Source: Bacteroidota bacterium
GTDB lineage: Bacteria > Bacteroidota > Bacteroidia > Flavobacteriales > Flavobacteriaceae
Length of the DNA: 64,000 bases
Direction of reading: 5' to 3'
Assembly: GCA_020161455.1 (NCBI GenBank)
Contig: JAIUNZ010000003.1
Coordinates: forward strand, 186,001-250,000
Each line of letters starts with the position of its first letter. Position 1 is the stretch's first letter. Both the position numbers and the translations under genes were made by a program. The notes under the pieces are model-generated. The model ran no database searches. It saw only the letters and a list, made by a program, of their open reading frames with translations, and was not told the origin of the DNA. Positions 43,845 to 53,251 of the stretch are shown here, in pieces.

Positions 43845-45431
43845 ATGAGGTATTTTGTTTTATTAGTCAGTCTAATTGTTTTGTTCTCTTGCAAGAAAGA
43901 AACAGAAAAACCGATTCCTAAAAAAGTGATTATTGTTGAAAGGGAAAAACCTTTTGAAGGAAGAGTAATTGCCATTGACACTACTGTATATATATCTTTT
44001 AAAAATCCAGAATTAGAGTTTTTTTACAAAAGCTTTAAGAATGAAACCGTTTGGCAATCAACCGTGTTGCGTAAATTTGTTTTAAATGAATTTAAAAATG
44101 CAGAAAATGAAGGGTTGTTTTCTAAAGATTATAATTATTATAACCTATTGAGTTTGGAAAAAAAAATCAACACATTAAACGATAAACAATTGGTTGATTA
44201 TGATTTGCAACTAACTTTAAATTTTCAAAAATACATTAAAGATATAAGTCAAGGAAAGTTAAACCCAAAAGAAATTTATAACGATTGGGATTTAAAATCA
44301 AAGAATACGGATGTCTCAAAAATTCTTATTAGTGCATTTAAAAGAGAAGCTAATTTTGTGGCAGTAATTGATAGCTGCAAACCTCAACATGAAATATATA
44401 AAAAGCTAAAAACGGCACTTTTGATTGTAAACTCTTTCCCAAAAGACACTTTAAAAACTATTCTTGTTGAAGAGAAAATTGTTCCTAAAGACACTCTGAA
44501 AGCGATGATTGCTATTAAAAAAAGATTGATTTACTGGAAGGATTTAAAAGCCAGTGATAGTCTAACTTCTATTTACGATTCAAAAACAGTGGAAGCTATT
44601 AAGAATTTTCAATTTCGACATGGGTTGGCTTCGGATGGTGTAATTGGTAAAGGAACGTTACAAGCTTTAAATTTTACAAAAACCAAAAGAAAACATCAAA
44701 TCATGGCAAACATGGAACGCTGGAAATGGTATCCAAAAGAGTTTTCCAAAGAATATTTGATGGTCAATATTCCAGATTATAATTTGGTAGCAGTTGAAAA
44801 TAAAGACACTATCCGAATGCACAAAGTAATTGTTGGCACTAACAAAAGAAAAACACCTATTTTAACTTCAAAATTAAGTTATGCCGTATTCAATCCAACT
44901 TGGACTGTTCCGCCAACAATTCTGAAGGAAGATGTGATTCCTGCAATGCTTAAGAACAAAAATTATTTGACCAAAAAAAATATTACAGCTTATGATAATC
45001 AAGGAAATATTGTTTCAGCAGAAGATTGGACAGCTTCAAAAGCTAAAAGTTATCGCTATGTGCAAAGTCCGGGCAGTTACAATTCGCTTGGAATGGTAAA
45101 AATTATTTTTCCAAATAAATTTTCGGTTTATCTTCACGACACAAATCATCGTGATTTTTTTGGAAAAACCAATCGCTCCTTAAGCTCAGGTTGTGTTAGG
45201 GTTGAAAATCCGCTTGAATTAACCAATTATTTATTAAAAGATTCCATTAATTATCCAATGGACAGCATTACTTCTATTTTGAAAAAAATGGAAACCAAAA
45301 CAGCACCTATAAAATCGTCAATTTATTTATATCAATGGTATTGGACAGCTTGGAGCAACAATAACAAGCTGATTTTTAGAGATGACATTTACAATCTAGA
45401 TGAAGACTTGTATAAAAAACTTGAAGAATAA
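43845..45431 (+). CDS. Lipoprotein L,D-transpeptidase with peptidoglycan-binding domain
   Basis: This envelope enzyme would form 3-3 crosslinks or attach proteins to peptidoglycan. The start at 43845 gives a lipoprotein signal (MRYFVLLVSLIVLFSC); an ATG 15 codons upstream would spoil it. After an N-terminal scaffold region, a peptidoglycan-binding domain (AIKNFQFRHGLASDGVIGKG) and a YkuD catalytic domain follow, with the HDTNHRDFF histidine and the active-site cysteine in SSGCVRVENP near residue 449. This is the YcbB-like architecture. It converges with a second L,D-transpeptidase gene only one base away. Confidence 0.9.
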   Translation: MRYFVLLVSLIVLFSCKKETEKPIPKKVIIVEREKPFEGRVIAIDTTVYISFKNPELEFFYKSFKNETVWQSTVLRKFVLNEFKNAENEGLFSKDYNYYNLLSLEKKINTLNDKQLVDYDLQLTLNFQKYIKDISQGKLNPKEIYNDWDLKSKNTDVSKILISAFKREANFVAVIDSCKPQHEIYKKLKTALLIVNSFPKDTLKTILVEEKIVPKDTLKAMIAIKKRLIYWKDLKASDSLTSIYDSKTVEAIKNFQFRHGLASDGVIGKGTLQALNFTKTKRKHQIMANMERWKWYPKEFSKEYLMVNIPDYNLVAVENKDTIRMHKVIVGTNKRKTPILTSKLSYAVFNPTWTVPPTILKEDVIPAMLKNKNYLTKKNITAYDNQGNIVSAEDWTASKAKSYRYVQSPGSYNSLGMVKIIFPNKFSVYLHDTNHRDFFGKTNRSLSSGCVRVENPLELTNYLLKDSINYPMDSITSILKKMETKTAPIKSSIYLYQWYWTAWSNNNKLIFRDDIYNLDEDLYKKLEE

Positions 45432-45432
45432 T

Positions 45433-46125
45433 CTAGATAAATACATCTTTTTGAGAAGAATGATAAATAAACAAACATGATTTATTTTTTATCAAACTGA
45501 TAATTTTATCATTTAACTCTACTGGAACGGCAGGACAACCAAGACTTCTCCCTAGTCTTTTATTGTTGTGGATAAATTTTTCTGAAACATAATCAGCACC
45601 GTGCATAACAACTGCTCTTTCTCTAGCATTGTCATTCAGTCCTTTTTGCAAACCATCTAATTTTAAGGAAGCACCATGTTTTCCGTTATAAATTTCGGCA
45701 GTAGCATAAAAACCTAAACTACTTTGATAGGATTCTGCTCTATTTGAAAAATGATTGGCAAATTCATCGCCTGTATTTCTACCATGAGCAACATATGTAT
45801 TTAATATTATTTCATCTTTATCCAAATCAATTATCCAAAGCCGTTTTGAATTTGAAGATTGCGAAAAATCAATTAAAGTTAAAATGTTTTTTTGAAAAAT
45901 ACCTTTTTCTTTAAATTTATAAAATCCTTCAATGGCAACTGAAAAACAGTCAAAACTAGGCATTGAAAAAGAGTTTGATTTTAATTTAAAATAAACCGAC
46001 TCTACTTTTGATAAAGGTTTTTCTACTTTTATCAATATGCTATTTAAGTCAACATGTTTCGATGGCAAACTGCTAAAAGAAGTTAATAACAGAAACGCTA
46101 ATAGGGAAAAAATCTTATATTTCAT
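45433..46125 (-). CDS. Murein L,D-transpeptidase catalytic domain family protein
   Basis: The 230-residue exported protein (signal peptide MKYKIFSLLAFLLLTSFSSL) belongs to the YkuD_2-type family. The catalytic region has YVAHGRNTGDEFANHFSN near 112-129, AVVMHGADYVSEKF near 171-184 and the cysteine motif GRSLGCPAVPV near 192-202. Family members are thought to act on murein, though their reaction has been little studied. It is smaller than the neighbouring YcbB-like enzyme and has no binding domain. The two genes meet tail to tail at 45432. Confidence 0.88.
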   Translation of the reverse strand: MKYKIFSLLAFLLLTSFSSLPSKHVDLNSILIKVEKPLSKVESVYFKLKSNSFSMPSFDCFSVAIEGFYKFKEKGIFQKNILTLIDFSQSSNSKRLWIIDLDKDEIILNTYVAHGRNTGDEFANHFSNRAESYQSSLGFYATAEIYNGKHGASLKLDGLQKGLNDNARERAVVMHGADYVSEKFIHNNKRLGRSLGCPAVPVELNDKIISLIKNKSCLFIYHSSQKDVFI

Positions 46126-46265
46126 TGATTGTGATAGGTTTAAATGTTAGACTTGGGATGGCAAATCTATAAAAAAAAATTAAACTTCAAAATTTATCTT
46201 CACTTAAGATTGGGTTAATTAATTATCGATTAAGTGAAAAAGTAGCTTATTTATTGCACTTACTC

Positions 46266-46295
46266 TTGTTTATGTCAATAAATTTTCTATTTTTG
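46266..46295 (+). promoter_or_regulatory. Promoter of the DUF5916 gene
   Basis: TTG at 46266-46268 and TATTTTTG at 46288-46295 are 19 bases apart and fit the Bacteroidetes promoter. The ATG follows at 46316. Several TTAAGTG/CACTTA heptamers surround it (46201, 46230, 46256 and 46304). Confidence 0.6.
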
Positions 46296-46315
46296 CTATA
46301 CATTTAAGTGAATAA

Positions 46316-48751
46316 ATGCCCAAATTATATAACTTATTTATTCTCGTTGTTTTTTTACACTCAAATATATTTTTGGGTCAAAAAAAAACGCTTCAATCCA
46401 TAAGAACTACCGAAAAAATTACAATTGACGGGTTATTGGACGAAGCAATTTGGAAAATTGCTCCCATAGCAACTGACTTCGTGATGATAAACCCAGGAAA
46501 CGGTACTCCAATTCCTAATCGTCAAAAAACTGATGTTAAAATAGTATATGACAACGAAGCGGTTTATGTAGCGGCTACACTTTATGATGATGAACCTTCT
46601 AAAATTTTAAAAGAATTAACATTAAGAGATGATTTTGCTACTGCTGATCATTTTGGTGTTTTCTTTAACGGATATAATGATGGTCAACATGAATTTCGCT
46701 TTTTTGTAAGTGCAGCAGGTGTTCAACAAGATGGTTTATATACTGATGCTTTGGGAGAAGATTTTAGTTGGGATGCGATTTGGAAAAGCGAAGTAAAAAT
46801 CACCGATTTTGGTTGGGTTGTTGAAATGAAAATTCCTTATGCTGCTTTACGCTTTCCTAATTCAGCTGTTCAAACTTGGGGTTTAAATTTTTATCGCGAA
46901 GTACGCCGTGACAGATACCAATACTGCTGGAATTTAATTAGTAACACCATTCAAAATGAAGCTACTCAAGCCGGTGTTTTAGAAGGTATTGAAAACATTA
47001 AAACTCCTACACGTCTTTTTTTTATACCCTATTCGTCCTTCTATTTAAACACAAAAAAAGGAGAAAGCAGCGTAAACGAATTTAAAGCTGGAATGGACAT
47101 AAAATATGGTATTAATGATGCATTCACTTTAGATGCTATTTTAGTTCCGGATTTTGGTCAAACTAAATTTGATAATGTTGAGCTAAATCTGAGTGCTTTT
47201 GAACAAATTTTTGCAGAACAAAGACCATTTTTTACTGAAGGCACCGATTTGTTTTCAAAAGGCGATTTATTTTACTCTAGAAGAATTGGAAGCGAACCTT
47301 CAACCTATCCCGACACCACATCAGATGAAGAAGTAATCAATTATCCAAACACTGTAAATTTATTAAATGCATTAAAAATTTCTGGAAGAACAAAAAGTGG
47401 TTTAGGAATTGGCGTTTTAAATGCTATAACAGAGAAAACTAATGCAATCGTCCGAAAAAACACAATAAATCCCGACAATAGCGAAACGATTTCTGAAAGA
47501 GATGTTGTTGTAGAACCTTTAGCTAATTATAATGTATTAGTCTTAGACCAGCGATTTAACAAAAACTCTTCTGTTTCTTTAGTCAACACCAATGTTACAC
47601 GCAATGGCGAATATAGAGATGCCAACGTATCAGCATTAGTATGGGATTTAAATACTAAAAAGAATACCTTTAATTTAGAGGGTGATTTTAAATACAGCTA
47701 TGTAAATGAACTTTCAGATTTAGAGGATCGAAAAGGTTATGTATCATCTTTGAGTTTTGGAAAAACAAGCGGAAAAAGACGTTTTAGAATTGGTGGAAAT
47801 TATGTTTCAAACGAATTTGACAACAATGATTTGGGTGTAAATTTCCAAACTCATTACCATTCTTTATACGGAAACACCAGCTATCGTATTCTAAAACCCA
47901 ATGAACTCTTTAATGAGTTTAGCACCTATTTAAATTTATATTCAGAATACGATAACAGAACTGGAAGACTACAAGCTGGATCCGCAAATTTGCAATTTAA
48001 CATTACGAATAAAAAAAATGATTATATAAGTTTTGCTGTAAACACGGTTCCATTAAAAACATATGATTTTTATGAACCACGCTCTTTTGACGAAAAAAGG
48101 TTTGTTGAAATTCCTGAACAAATACATTTTTCTTTTTTGTTTTCAGGAAATTATAATCGAAGATTTGCTTTAGATTTTAACCCATCTTTCACTTTTGTAA
48201 ATGAACTTGAAAGAGTAAATTATGTTTTCTCAATTGGCCCAAGATACCGATTTAATGATAAATTTTCTATAAACGCCAATTTCAGATTTGTGCGTCAAAA
48301 TAAAAACACAGGTTGGGCAGCTTTTGATGAATTTGACAACACCATTTTTGCTCGAAGAGATCGAAAAAGCATCACCAGCACACTAAGTGCAAAATATTCT
48401 ATAAATAACAAAATGAACTTCAATTTGAATGTTAGACATTATTGGTCGTCATTAAATGTTTTAGAATATTTGACTCTTTTAGACAATGGAACTTTTGAAA
48501 AAAACACTACTTATTCCGAAAATAAAAATCAAAACTTAGACACTTGGAATTTGGATTTGGCTTATTCTTGGTGGTTTGCTCCTGGGAGTCAGATTTCTAT
48601 TTTATACCGAAACAATTCCTATTTATTTACCCGAAACAATAGCCAAACTTTCAGTGAAAATTTAAACGAATCATTAGACAGTAAAAACCTAAACCATGTT
48701 TTTTCAATCAGTATTCGTTATTTCATCGATTATAATTCGTTGAAAAAATAA
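46316..48751 (+). CDS. DUF5916 protein with CBM9-like domain
   Basis: The 811-residue exported protein starts with a signal peptide (MPKLYNLFILVVFLHSNIFLGQ). A CBM9-like beta-sandwich follows (about 30-225; ITIDGLLDEAIWKIAPIATD, then DVKIVYDNEAVYVAATLYDD, and WVVEMKIPYAALRFP). The rest is DUF5916, with EQRPFFTEGTDLFSKGDLFYSRR-like residues near 300-322 and many aromatic strands suggesting an outer-membrane barrel that ends in SISIRYFIDYNS. Such proteins are frequent in Bacteroidetes and are suspected to act at the surface on carbohydrate or peptide. No catalytic residues can be named. Confidence 0.87.
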   Translation: MPKLYNLFILVVFLHSNIFLGQKKTLQSIRTTEKITIDGLLDEAIWKIAPIATDFVMINPGNGTPIPNRQKTDVKIVYDNEAVYVAATLYDDEPSKILKELTLRDDFATADHFGVFFNGYNDGQHEFRFFVSAAGVQQDGLYTDALGEDFSWDAIWKSEVKITDFGWVVEMKIPYAALRFPNSAVQTWGLNFYREVRRDRYQYCWNLISNTIQNEATQAGVLEGIENIKTPTRLFFIPYSSFYLNTKKGESSVNEFKAGMDIKYGINDAFTLDAILVPDFGQTKFDNVELNLSAFEQIFAEQRPFFTEGTDLFSKGDLFYSRRIGSEPSTYPDTTSDEEVINYPNTVNLLNALKISGRTKSGLGIGVLNAITEKTNAIVRKNTINPDNSETISERDVVVEPLANYNVLVLDQRFNKNSSVSLVNTNVTRNGEYRDANVSALVWDLNTKKNTFNLEGDFKYSYVNELSDLEDRKGYVSSLSFGKTSGKRRFRIGGNYVSNEFDNNDLGVNFQTHYHSLYGNTSYRILKPNELFNEFSTYLNLYSEYDNRTGRLQAGSANLQFNITNKKNDYISFAVNTVPLKTYDFYEPRSFDEKRFVEIPEQIHFSFLFSGNYNRRFALDFNPSFTFVNELERVNYVFSIGPRYRFNDKFSINANFRFVRQNKNTGWAAFDEFDNTIFARRDRKSITSTLSAKYSINNKMNFNLNVRHYWSSLNVLEYLTLLDNGTFEKNTTYSENKNQNLDTWNLDLAYSWWFAPGSQISILYRNNSYLFTRNNSQTFSENLNESLDSKNLNHVFSISIRYFIDYNSLKK

Positions 48752-48818
48752 CTGTTTATCCTTCAAATTTTTATCAAATTCGCATCATTAAAAAATAGTG
48801 CGCTTTTTTAAAATGAAT

Positions 48819-48826
48819 TATCTTTG
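48819..48826 (+). promoter_or_regulatory. -7 element of gpmI
   Basis: TATCTTTG is an exact TAnnTTTG match 16 bases before the ATG at 48843. No clear -33 TTG is found. Confidence 0.6.
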
Positions 48827-48842
48827 TTCAAAATAATTTCTG

Positions 48843-50360
48843 ATGAACAAAAAAGTAATTCTAATGATTTTGGACGGTTGGGGAAAATCTCCCGATCCAA
48901 AAGTTTCTGCCATTGATAATGCTAATACACCATATATAGACAGTTTATACACAAAATACCCAAATGCTCAATTGAGAACCGATGGCTTAAATGTAGGTTT
49001 ACCCGAAGGTCAAATGGGAAATTCTGAAGTAGGACACATGAATCTTGGTGCTGGAAGAATTGTTTATCAAGATTTGGCAAAAATTAATTTGGCGGTCGCG
49101 AACAAAACTATGAGTATAGAAAAACCTTTGCTAGATGCTTTTCATTATGCCAAAGAAAACAACAAGCCGGTTCATTTTTTAGGATTAGTTTCGGATGGCG
49201 GCGTACATTCTCACACATCGCATCTTCGTGGATTAATTGATGCATCACAAGATTTTGGTTTAGAAAAAGTATATGTTCACGCTTTTACAGATGGTCGTGA
49301 TGTTGACCCAAAATCAGGCATTAAATATATTGAAGATTTACAAAATTATATTTCAAATACTACAGTAAAAATTGCTTCAGTAATTGGTCGCTATTATGCA
49401 ATGGATAGAGACAAACGCTGGGAAAGAATAAAATTGGCATATGATTTAATTGTAAATGGTTTTGGCAAAAAAGCATTAAATCCAATCCTTGCAATGAAAG
49501 AAAGCTATGAAAACAACATCACAGATGAATTTGTAGAACCTGTTGCCATTGTTGATGAAAACAATGACCCAATTGCAAAAATTCAAAATGATGATGTGGT
49601 GATTTTCTTTAACTTTAGAACCGATAGAGGAAGAGAATTGACCGAAGCACTTTCACAAAAAGATTTTCACGAACAAAACATGCACAAATTGAATTTGTAT
49701 TATGTTACGATGACCAATTATGACGATACTTATCAAAACGTACATGTAATTTATGATAAAGACAATTTAACAGAAACACTTGGTGAGGTTATAGAAAAAG
49801 CCGGAAAAACACAAATCAGAATTGCCGAAACAGAAAAATACCCACACGTTACTTTTTTCTTTTCTGGAGGAAGAGAAATTCCATTTGTAGGCGAAACCCG
49901 TATTTTAAGAAACTCTCCAAAAGTAGCCACGTATGACTTACAACCCGAAATGAGTGCTTTTGAACTTACAGCAGCATTAGTTCCCGAACTTCAAAAAGGC
50001 TCGGTAGATTTTGTTTGTCTTAACTTTGCCAACGGCGACATGGTTGGACATACTGGCGACATGCAAGCGGCAATCAAAGCATGTGAAGCTGTAGATGTTT
50101 GTGTAAAAAAAGTGACTGAAACAGCTTTGGAAAATGATTATACAACTATCATTATTGCCGATCATGGAAATTGTGAAACAATGATTAATCCAGATGGTTC
50201 GCCAAACACCGCACACACTACCAACCCCGTTCCGATAATTATGGTTGATAATCAAAAGATTAATGTTCACAATGGTGTTTTGGGTGATATTGCTCCTACT
50301 ATATTGGAACTAATGGGAATTGAAAAACCAACAGTAATGACTGGTAAATCATTGCTTTAA
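48843..50360 (+). CDS. gpmI: 2,3-bisphosphoglycerate-independent phosphoglycerate mutase
   Basis: GpmI interconverts 3- and 2-phosphoglycerate in glycolysis and gluconeogenesis and needs manganese. The 505 residues belong to the alkaline phosphatase fold: ILMILDGWGKSP (7-18) with a metal-binding Asp, the catalytic serine in PEGQMGNSEVGHMNLGAGR near 56-74, HAFTDGRDVDP near 146-156, and the second metal site DHGNCE near 439-444 with HTTNPVPII near 454-462. It is followed at 30 bases by a T9SS cargo gene without its own obvious promoter. Confidence 0.98.
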   Translation: MNKKVILMILDGWGKSPDPKVSAIDNANTPYIDSLYTKYPNAQLRTDGLNVGLPEGQMGNSEVGHMNLGAGRIVYQDLAKINLAVANKTMSIEKPLLDAFHYAKENNKPVHFLGLVSDGGVHSHTSHLRGLIDASQDFGLEKVYVHAFTDGRDVDPKSGIKYIEDLQNYISNTTVKIASVIGRYYAMDRDKRWERIKLAYDLIVNGFGKKALNPILAMKESYENNITDEFVEPVAIVDENNDPIAKIQNDDVVIFFNFRTDRGRELTEALSQKDFHEQNMHKLNLYYVTMTNYDDTYQNVHVIYDKDNLTETLGEVIEKAGKTQIRIAETEKYPHVTFFFSGGREIPFVGETRILRNSPKVATYDLQPEMSAFELTAALVPELQKGSVDFVCLNFANGDMVGHTGDMQAAIKACEAVDVCVKKVTETALENDYTTIIIADHGNCETMINPDGSPNTAHTTNPVPIIMVDNQKINVHNGVLGDIAPTILELMGIEKPTVMTGKSLL

Positions 50361-50390
50361 TAAAAATTCTATCTGAAATTCAATCATTTT

Positions 50391-51812
50391 ATGAAAAATA
50401 TCTTTGCACTTATAATCTTAACATTCATTGGATATGTTGGTAATGCACAAATTGTAACTATTCCCGATGCTAATTTTAAGGCAAAATTATTGGCTGCGAA
50501 TCCGAACAATACCATTGCTTCTAACAACTTCGCCAATGTAACCATTGACACTAACGGCAACAACGAAATTGAAGTTAACGAAGCTCTACAAATTACAACT
50601 TTAAACATAAACATTTCGGGAATAGCTAATTTAACTGGAATAGAAGCTTTCACCAATCTTAGATCTTTAAATTGCACTCAAAATCAAATTTCATCGCTAA
50701 ATCTAAGTAGTTTAACCAACTTAAAATCGTTATACTGTAATTTGAATTTATTAACTTCATTAGACGTTAGTAGCTTATCTAGTCTTACAACCCTAGAATG
50801 TGCAGAAAATCAATTAACCAATATTAATTTTGGAGCCATCACTGGTTTGCAAAACTTGAGTTGTAGATTTAATTTTCTAACTTCATTAGAAGTAACTCAA
50901 ATGACAAATCTATCGTCATTAAATTGTGATTACAACCAACTTACTTCATTAAACCTCAAAAACTTATCACTATTAACGGATCTTGCTTGCCAATCCAATC
51001 AACTTACTTTTTTAGATTTAAACGGGTTGAATAATTTAGAATTAGTAAACTGTTCGTTCAATCAACTACCAACCATAGATTTAAGTGGTCTAGAATTATT
51101 AACCACTTTAAACTGCTCTCACAACCAACTTTCTGTTCTACATTTAGAGGATTTATCCAATTTACATCTATTAAATTGTGAGTCAAACCAAATTAATTCT
51201 ACTTTGAATTTAAACGGATTATCAAACTTGAATGGGCTTTATTGTCGTAATAATCAAATTTCAAATATTGATTTTAGCGAACCTATTAATTTAGAAATAA
51301 TTGATTGTGGTTTCAATCAATTTGTTGCTATCGATGCAAGTCCATTGACACAACTTTCGGTTTTATATTGTCAAAACAATTCGCAATTGACTAATTTGAA
51401 TCTCAAAAACGGAAGTTCAGAACAGTTTTTAGATTTTTCGGAATGCGAAAACATGACTATAATTTGTGTAGATGAAGGAGATTTAATTGCGATTCAAAAT
51501 CTTATTTCGGAGTATGGATACGCCAATTGCCAAGTCAGTTCAACCTGTGATTTAGCAAACGTTTCTAATGACACAAACTCTTATTTTAGTTTATCACCTA
51601 ATCCTGTGAAGCAACTTTTACAGTTACAGACTAATGATATTGTTGCAATTAAGTCAATAAATATATATGATATTTTGGGACAAATAGTGCAATTTATTCC
51701 AAATGCTGAAGGTATTTCAACTATCGATGTGGCCACCTTAAAAACTGGAACTTATTTTATAAAAGTTACTACCGACAAAGGGATTTCAACTGTCAAGTTT
51801 TTGAAAGAGTAA
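50391..51812 (+). CDS. Leucine-rich-repeat protein secreted by the type 9 system
   Basis: The 473-residue protein begins with a signal peptide (MKNIFALIILTFIGYVGNAQ). From about 75 to 370 it has some fourteen leucine-rich repeats of 20-22 residues with a repeated L-x-C-x-x-N-Q-L core (LNCTQNQISSLNLSSL, LNCSFNQL and variants), a cysteine ladder typical of bacterial LRR proteins. The last 75 residues (YFSLSPNPVKQLLQLQ to the final TVKFLKE) are a type A T9SS C-terminal sorting domain, which sends the protein across the outer membrane. It is likely an exposed or released binding protein; the ligand is unknown. Confidence 0.92.
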   Translation: MKNIFALIILTFIGYVGNAQIVTIPDANFKAKLLAANPNNTIASNNFANVTIDTNGNNEIEVNEALQITTLNINISGIANLTGIEAFTNLRSLNCTQNQISSLNLSSLTNLKSLYCNLNLLTSLDVSSLSSLTTLECAENQLTNINFGAITGLQNLSCRFNFLTSLEVTQMTNLSSLNCDYNQLTSLNLKNLSLLTDLACQSNQLTFLDLNGLNNLELVNCSFNQLPTIDLSGLELLTTLNCSHNQLSVLHLEDLSNLHLLNCESNQINSTLNLNGLSNLNGLYCRNNQISNIDFSEPINLEIIDCGFNQFVAIDASPLTQLSVLYCQNNSQLTNLNLKNGSSEQFLDFSECENMTIICVDEGDLIAIQNLISEYGYANCQVSSTCDLANVSNDTNSYFSLSPNPVKQLLQLQTNDIVAIKSINIYDILGQIVQFIPNAEGISTIDVATLKTGTYFIKVTTDKGISTVKFLKE

Positions 51813-51842
51813 CAGTAAAATCGCTGTGTTTAGATCCTCATT

Positions 51843-53111
51843 TTATTTCAGCATTTCATAATATTCCTTTTCAATGCGTTCTTGATGCATTGGATGCGCA
51901 ATTCGAATCAAGGAATCCATACGTTGTTTTAAAGTCTTTCCATATAAATCGGCAATGCCATGTTCGGTGATGATATATTGAGCGTGAGAACGTGTCGTTA
52001 CAACACCTGCACCTTGCTTTAAAAAAGGCACAATACGGCTCTCTCCTTTTTTAGTAATCGACGGCAATGCTATTATGGCTTTTCCACCATGGCTTAAAGC
52101 TGCACCTCGAATAAAATCCATTTGTCCACCAACACCCGAATACATTTTGGCGCCAATAGAATCGGCACAAACTTGTCCCGTTACATCTACTTCAATAGCC
52201 GAATTAATCGCTACCATTTTTGGGTTTTTTCTAATACGTGCCGTGTCATTTACCATCGATGATTCTTTCATTTCGATAAATGGATTGTCGTTTACAAAAT
52301 CATACAGTCTTTTAGATCCAATTAAAAAAGTAGCCAAAGCTCTACCGCGAAGTGTCCCTTTGTAATTGCAATTAATCACATCATTTTCTATTAAATCAAT
52401 TACTCCATCCGAAAACATTTCGGTATGTAATCCTAAATCCTTATGATGTATTAATTTACTCAATGCAGCATTTGGAATGGAGCCTATACCCATTTGCAAC
52501 GTGCTTCTATCTTCAATTAATGACGCTACATATTCGCCAATTTTTTCTTCTTCTTTAGAAAAAGGTGTGATTTCATGAGAAAAAATAGGCACATTCACTT
52601 CAACCAAATAATCAATTTCTGAAACATGTAAAATACCATCGCCAAACGTTCTAGGCATTTGCGGATTGACTTGTGCAATGACTGTTTTGGCATTTTCAAT
52701 AGCAGCCACAGTGGCTTCAACAGAAACGCCAAGCGAACAATATCCGTGACTATCTGGCGGCGAAACATGAATAAAAGCCACATCAAGCGGTAACACGTTT
52801 TTTCGAAAAAGATTGGGCAATTCGCTTAAAAAAACAGGCGTATAAGAGCCATTTCCAGCTTTAATTGTATGACGAACATTGGCACCAATAAAAAAAGAGT
52901 TGACATGAAAACTCTCTCTCAACTCAGGATTTGCATAACGTGCTTCGCCTTCGGTATGAAGATGACAAATTTCTACATTCTTTAATTCCGAAGCTCTTTC
53001 GGTCAAAGCATTTGCTAAAACAGTTGGTGCTGCAGCGGCAGCTTGAAGATATACTCGATCATTAGATTTTACTACTTTCACAGCTTCTTGGGCGGTAACA
53101 TACTTGCTCAT
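51843..53111 (-). CDS. Acetyl-CoA hydrolase/transferase family protein
   Basis: The 422-residue protein is a CoA-transferase family member like acetyl-CoA hydrolase and 4-hydroxybutyrate CoA-transferase. Visible are the N-terminal domain with VYLQAAAAAPTVLANAL (20-36), CHLHTEGEARY near 49-59, the catalytic glutamate in LHTEMFSDGVIDL near 231-243 and the CoA-binding GVGGQMDFIRGAALSHGGK near 326-344. Whether it hydrolyses or transfers CoA cannot be judged by eye. It is divergent from the TetR gene and has its own TAATTTTG promoter element. Confidence 0.9.
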   Translation of the reverse strand: MSKYVTAQEAVKVVKSNDRVYLQAAAAAPTVLANALTERASELKNVEICHLHTEGEARYANPELRESFHVNSFFIGANVRHTIKAGNGSYTPVFLSELPNLFRKNVLPLDVAFIHVSPPDSHGYCSLGVSVEATVAAIENAKTVIAQVNPQMPRTFGDGILHVSEIDYLVEVNVPIFSHEITPFSKEEEKIGEYVASLIEDRSTLQMGIGSIPNAALSKLIHHKDLGLHTEMFSDGVIDLIENDVINCNYKGTLRGRALATFLIGSKRLYDFVNDNPFIEMKESSMVNDTARIRKNPKMVAINSAIEVDVTGQVCADSIGAKMYSGVGGQMDFIRGAALSHGGKAIIALPSITKKGESRIVPFLKQGAGVVTTRSHAQYIITEHGIADLYGKTLKQRMDSLIRIAHPMHQERIEKEYYEMLK

Positions 53112-53122
53112 GATTTTTTTTG

Positions 53123-53130
53123 CAAAATTA
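53123..53130 (-). promoter_or_regulatory. -7 element of the CoA-transferase gene
   Basis: On the minus strand TAATTTTG fits TAnnTTTG and precedes the ATG at 53111 by 11 bases, giving a very short leader. Confidence 0.5.
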
Positions 53131-53213
53131 GGAGGATTATAGATTTTGCTAAATGATTTTTCTCATGTTTTTTTTAAATAAATCATTAATTAAAAGTTAA
53201 AATTTCGTTTTTG

Positions 53214-53226
53214 ATAGTAATACTAT
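53214..53226. promoter_or_regulatory. Candidate TetR-type operator
   Basis: ATAGTA-A-TACTAT is a perfect palindrome of six-base arms around one base. It directly precedes the -7 element TATATTTG of the TetR gene, so a bound repressor would block that promoter. Confidence 0.55.
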
Positions 53227-53234
53227 TATATTTG
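53227..53234 (+). promoter_or_regulatory. -7 element of the TetR-ABC-HlyD-TolC operon
   Basis: TATATTTG fits TAnnTTTG, 17 bases before the ATG at 53252. A TTG at 53211 is too close (13 bases) to be an ideal partner. Confidence 0.55.
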
Positions 53235-53251
53235 CATGAAATAATATTAAA

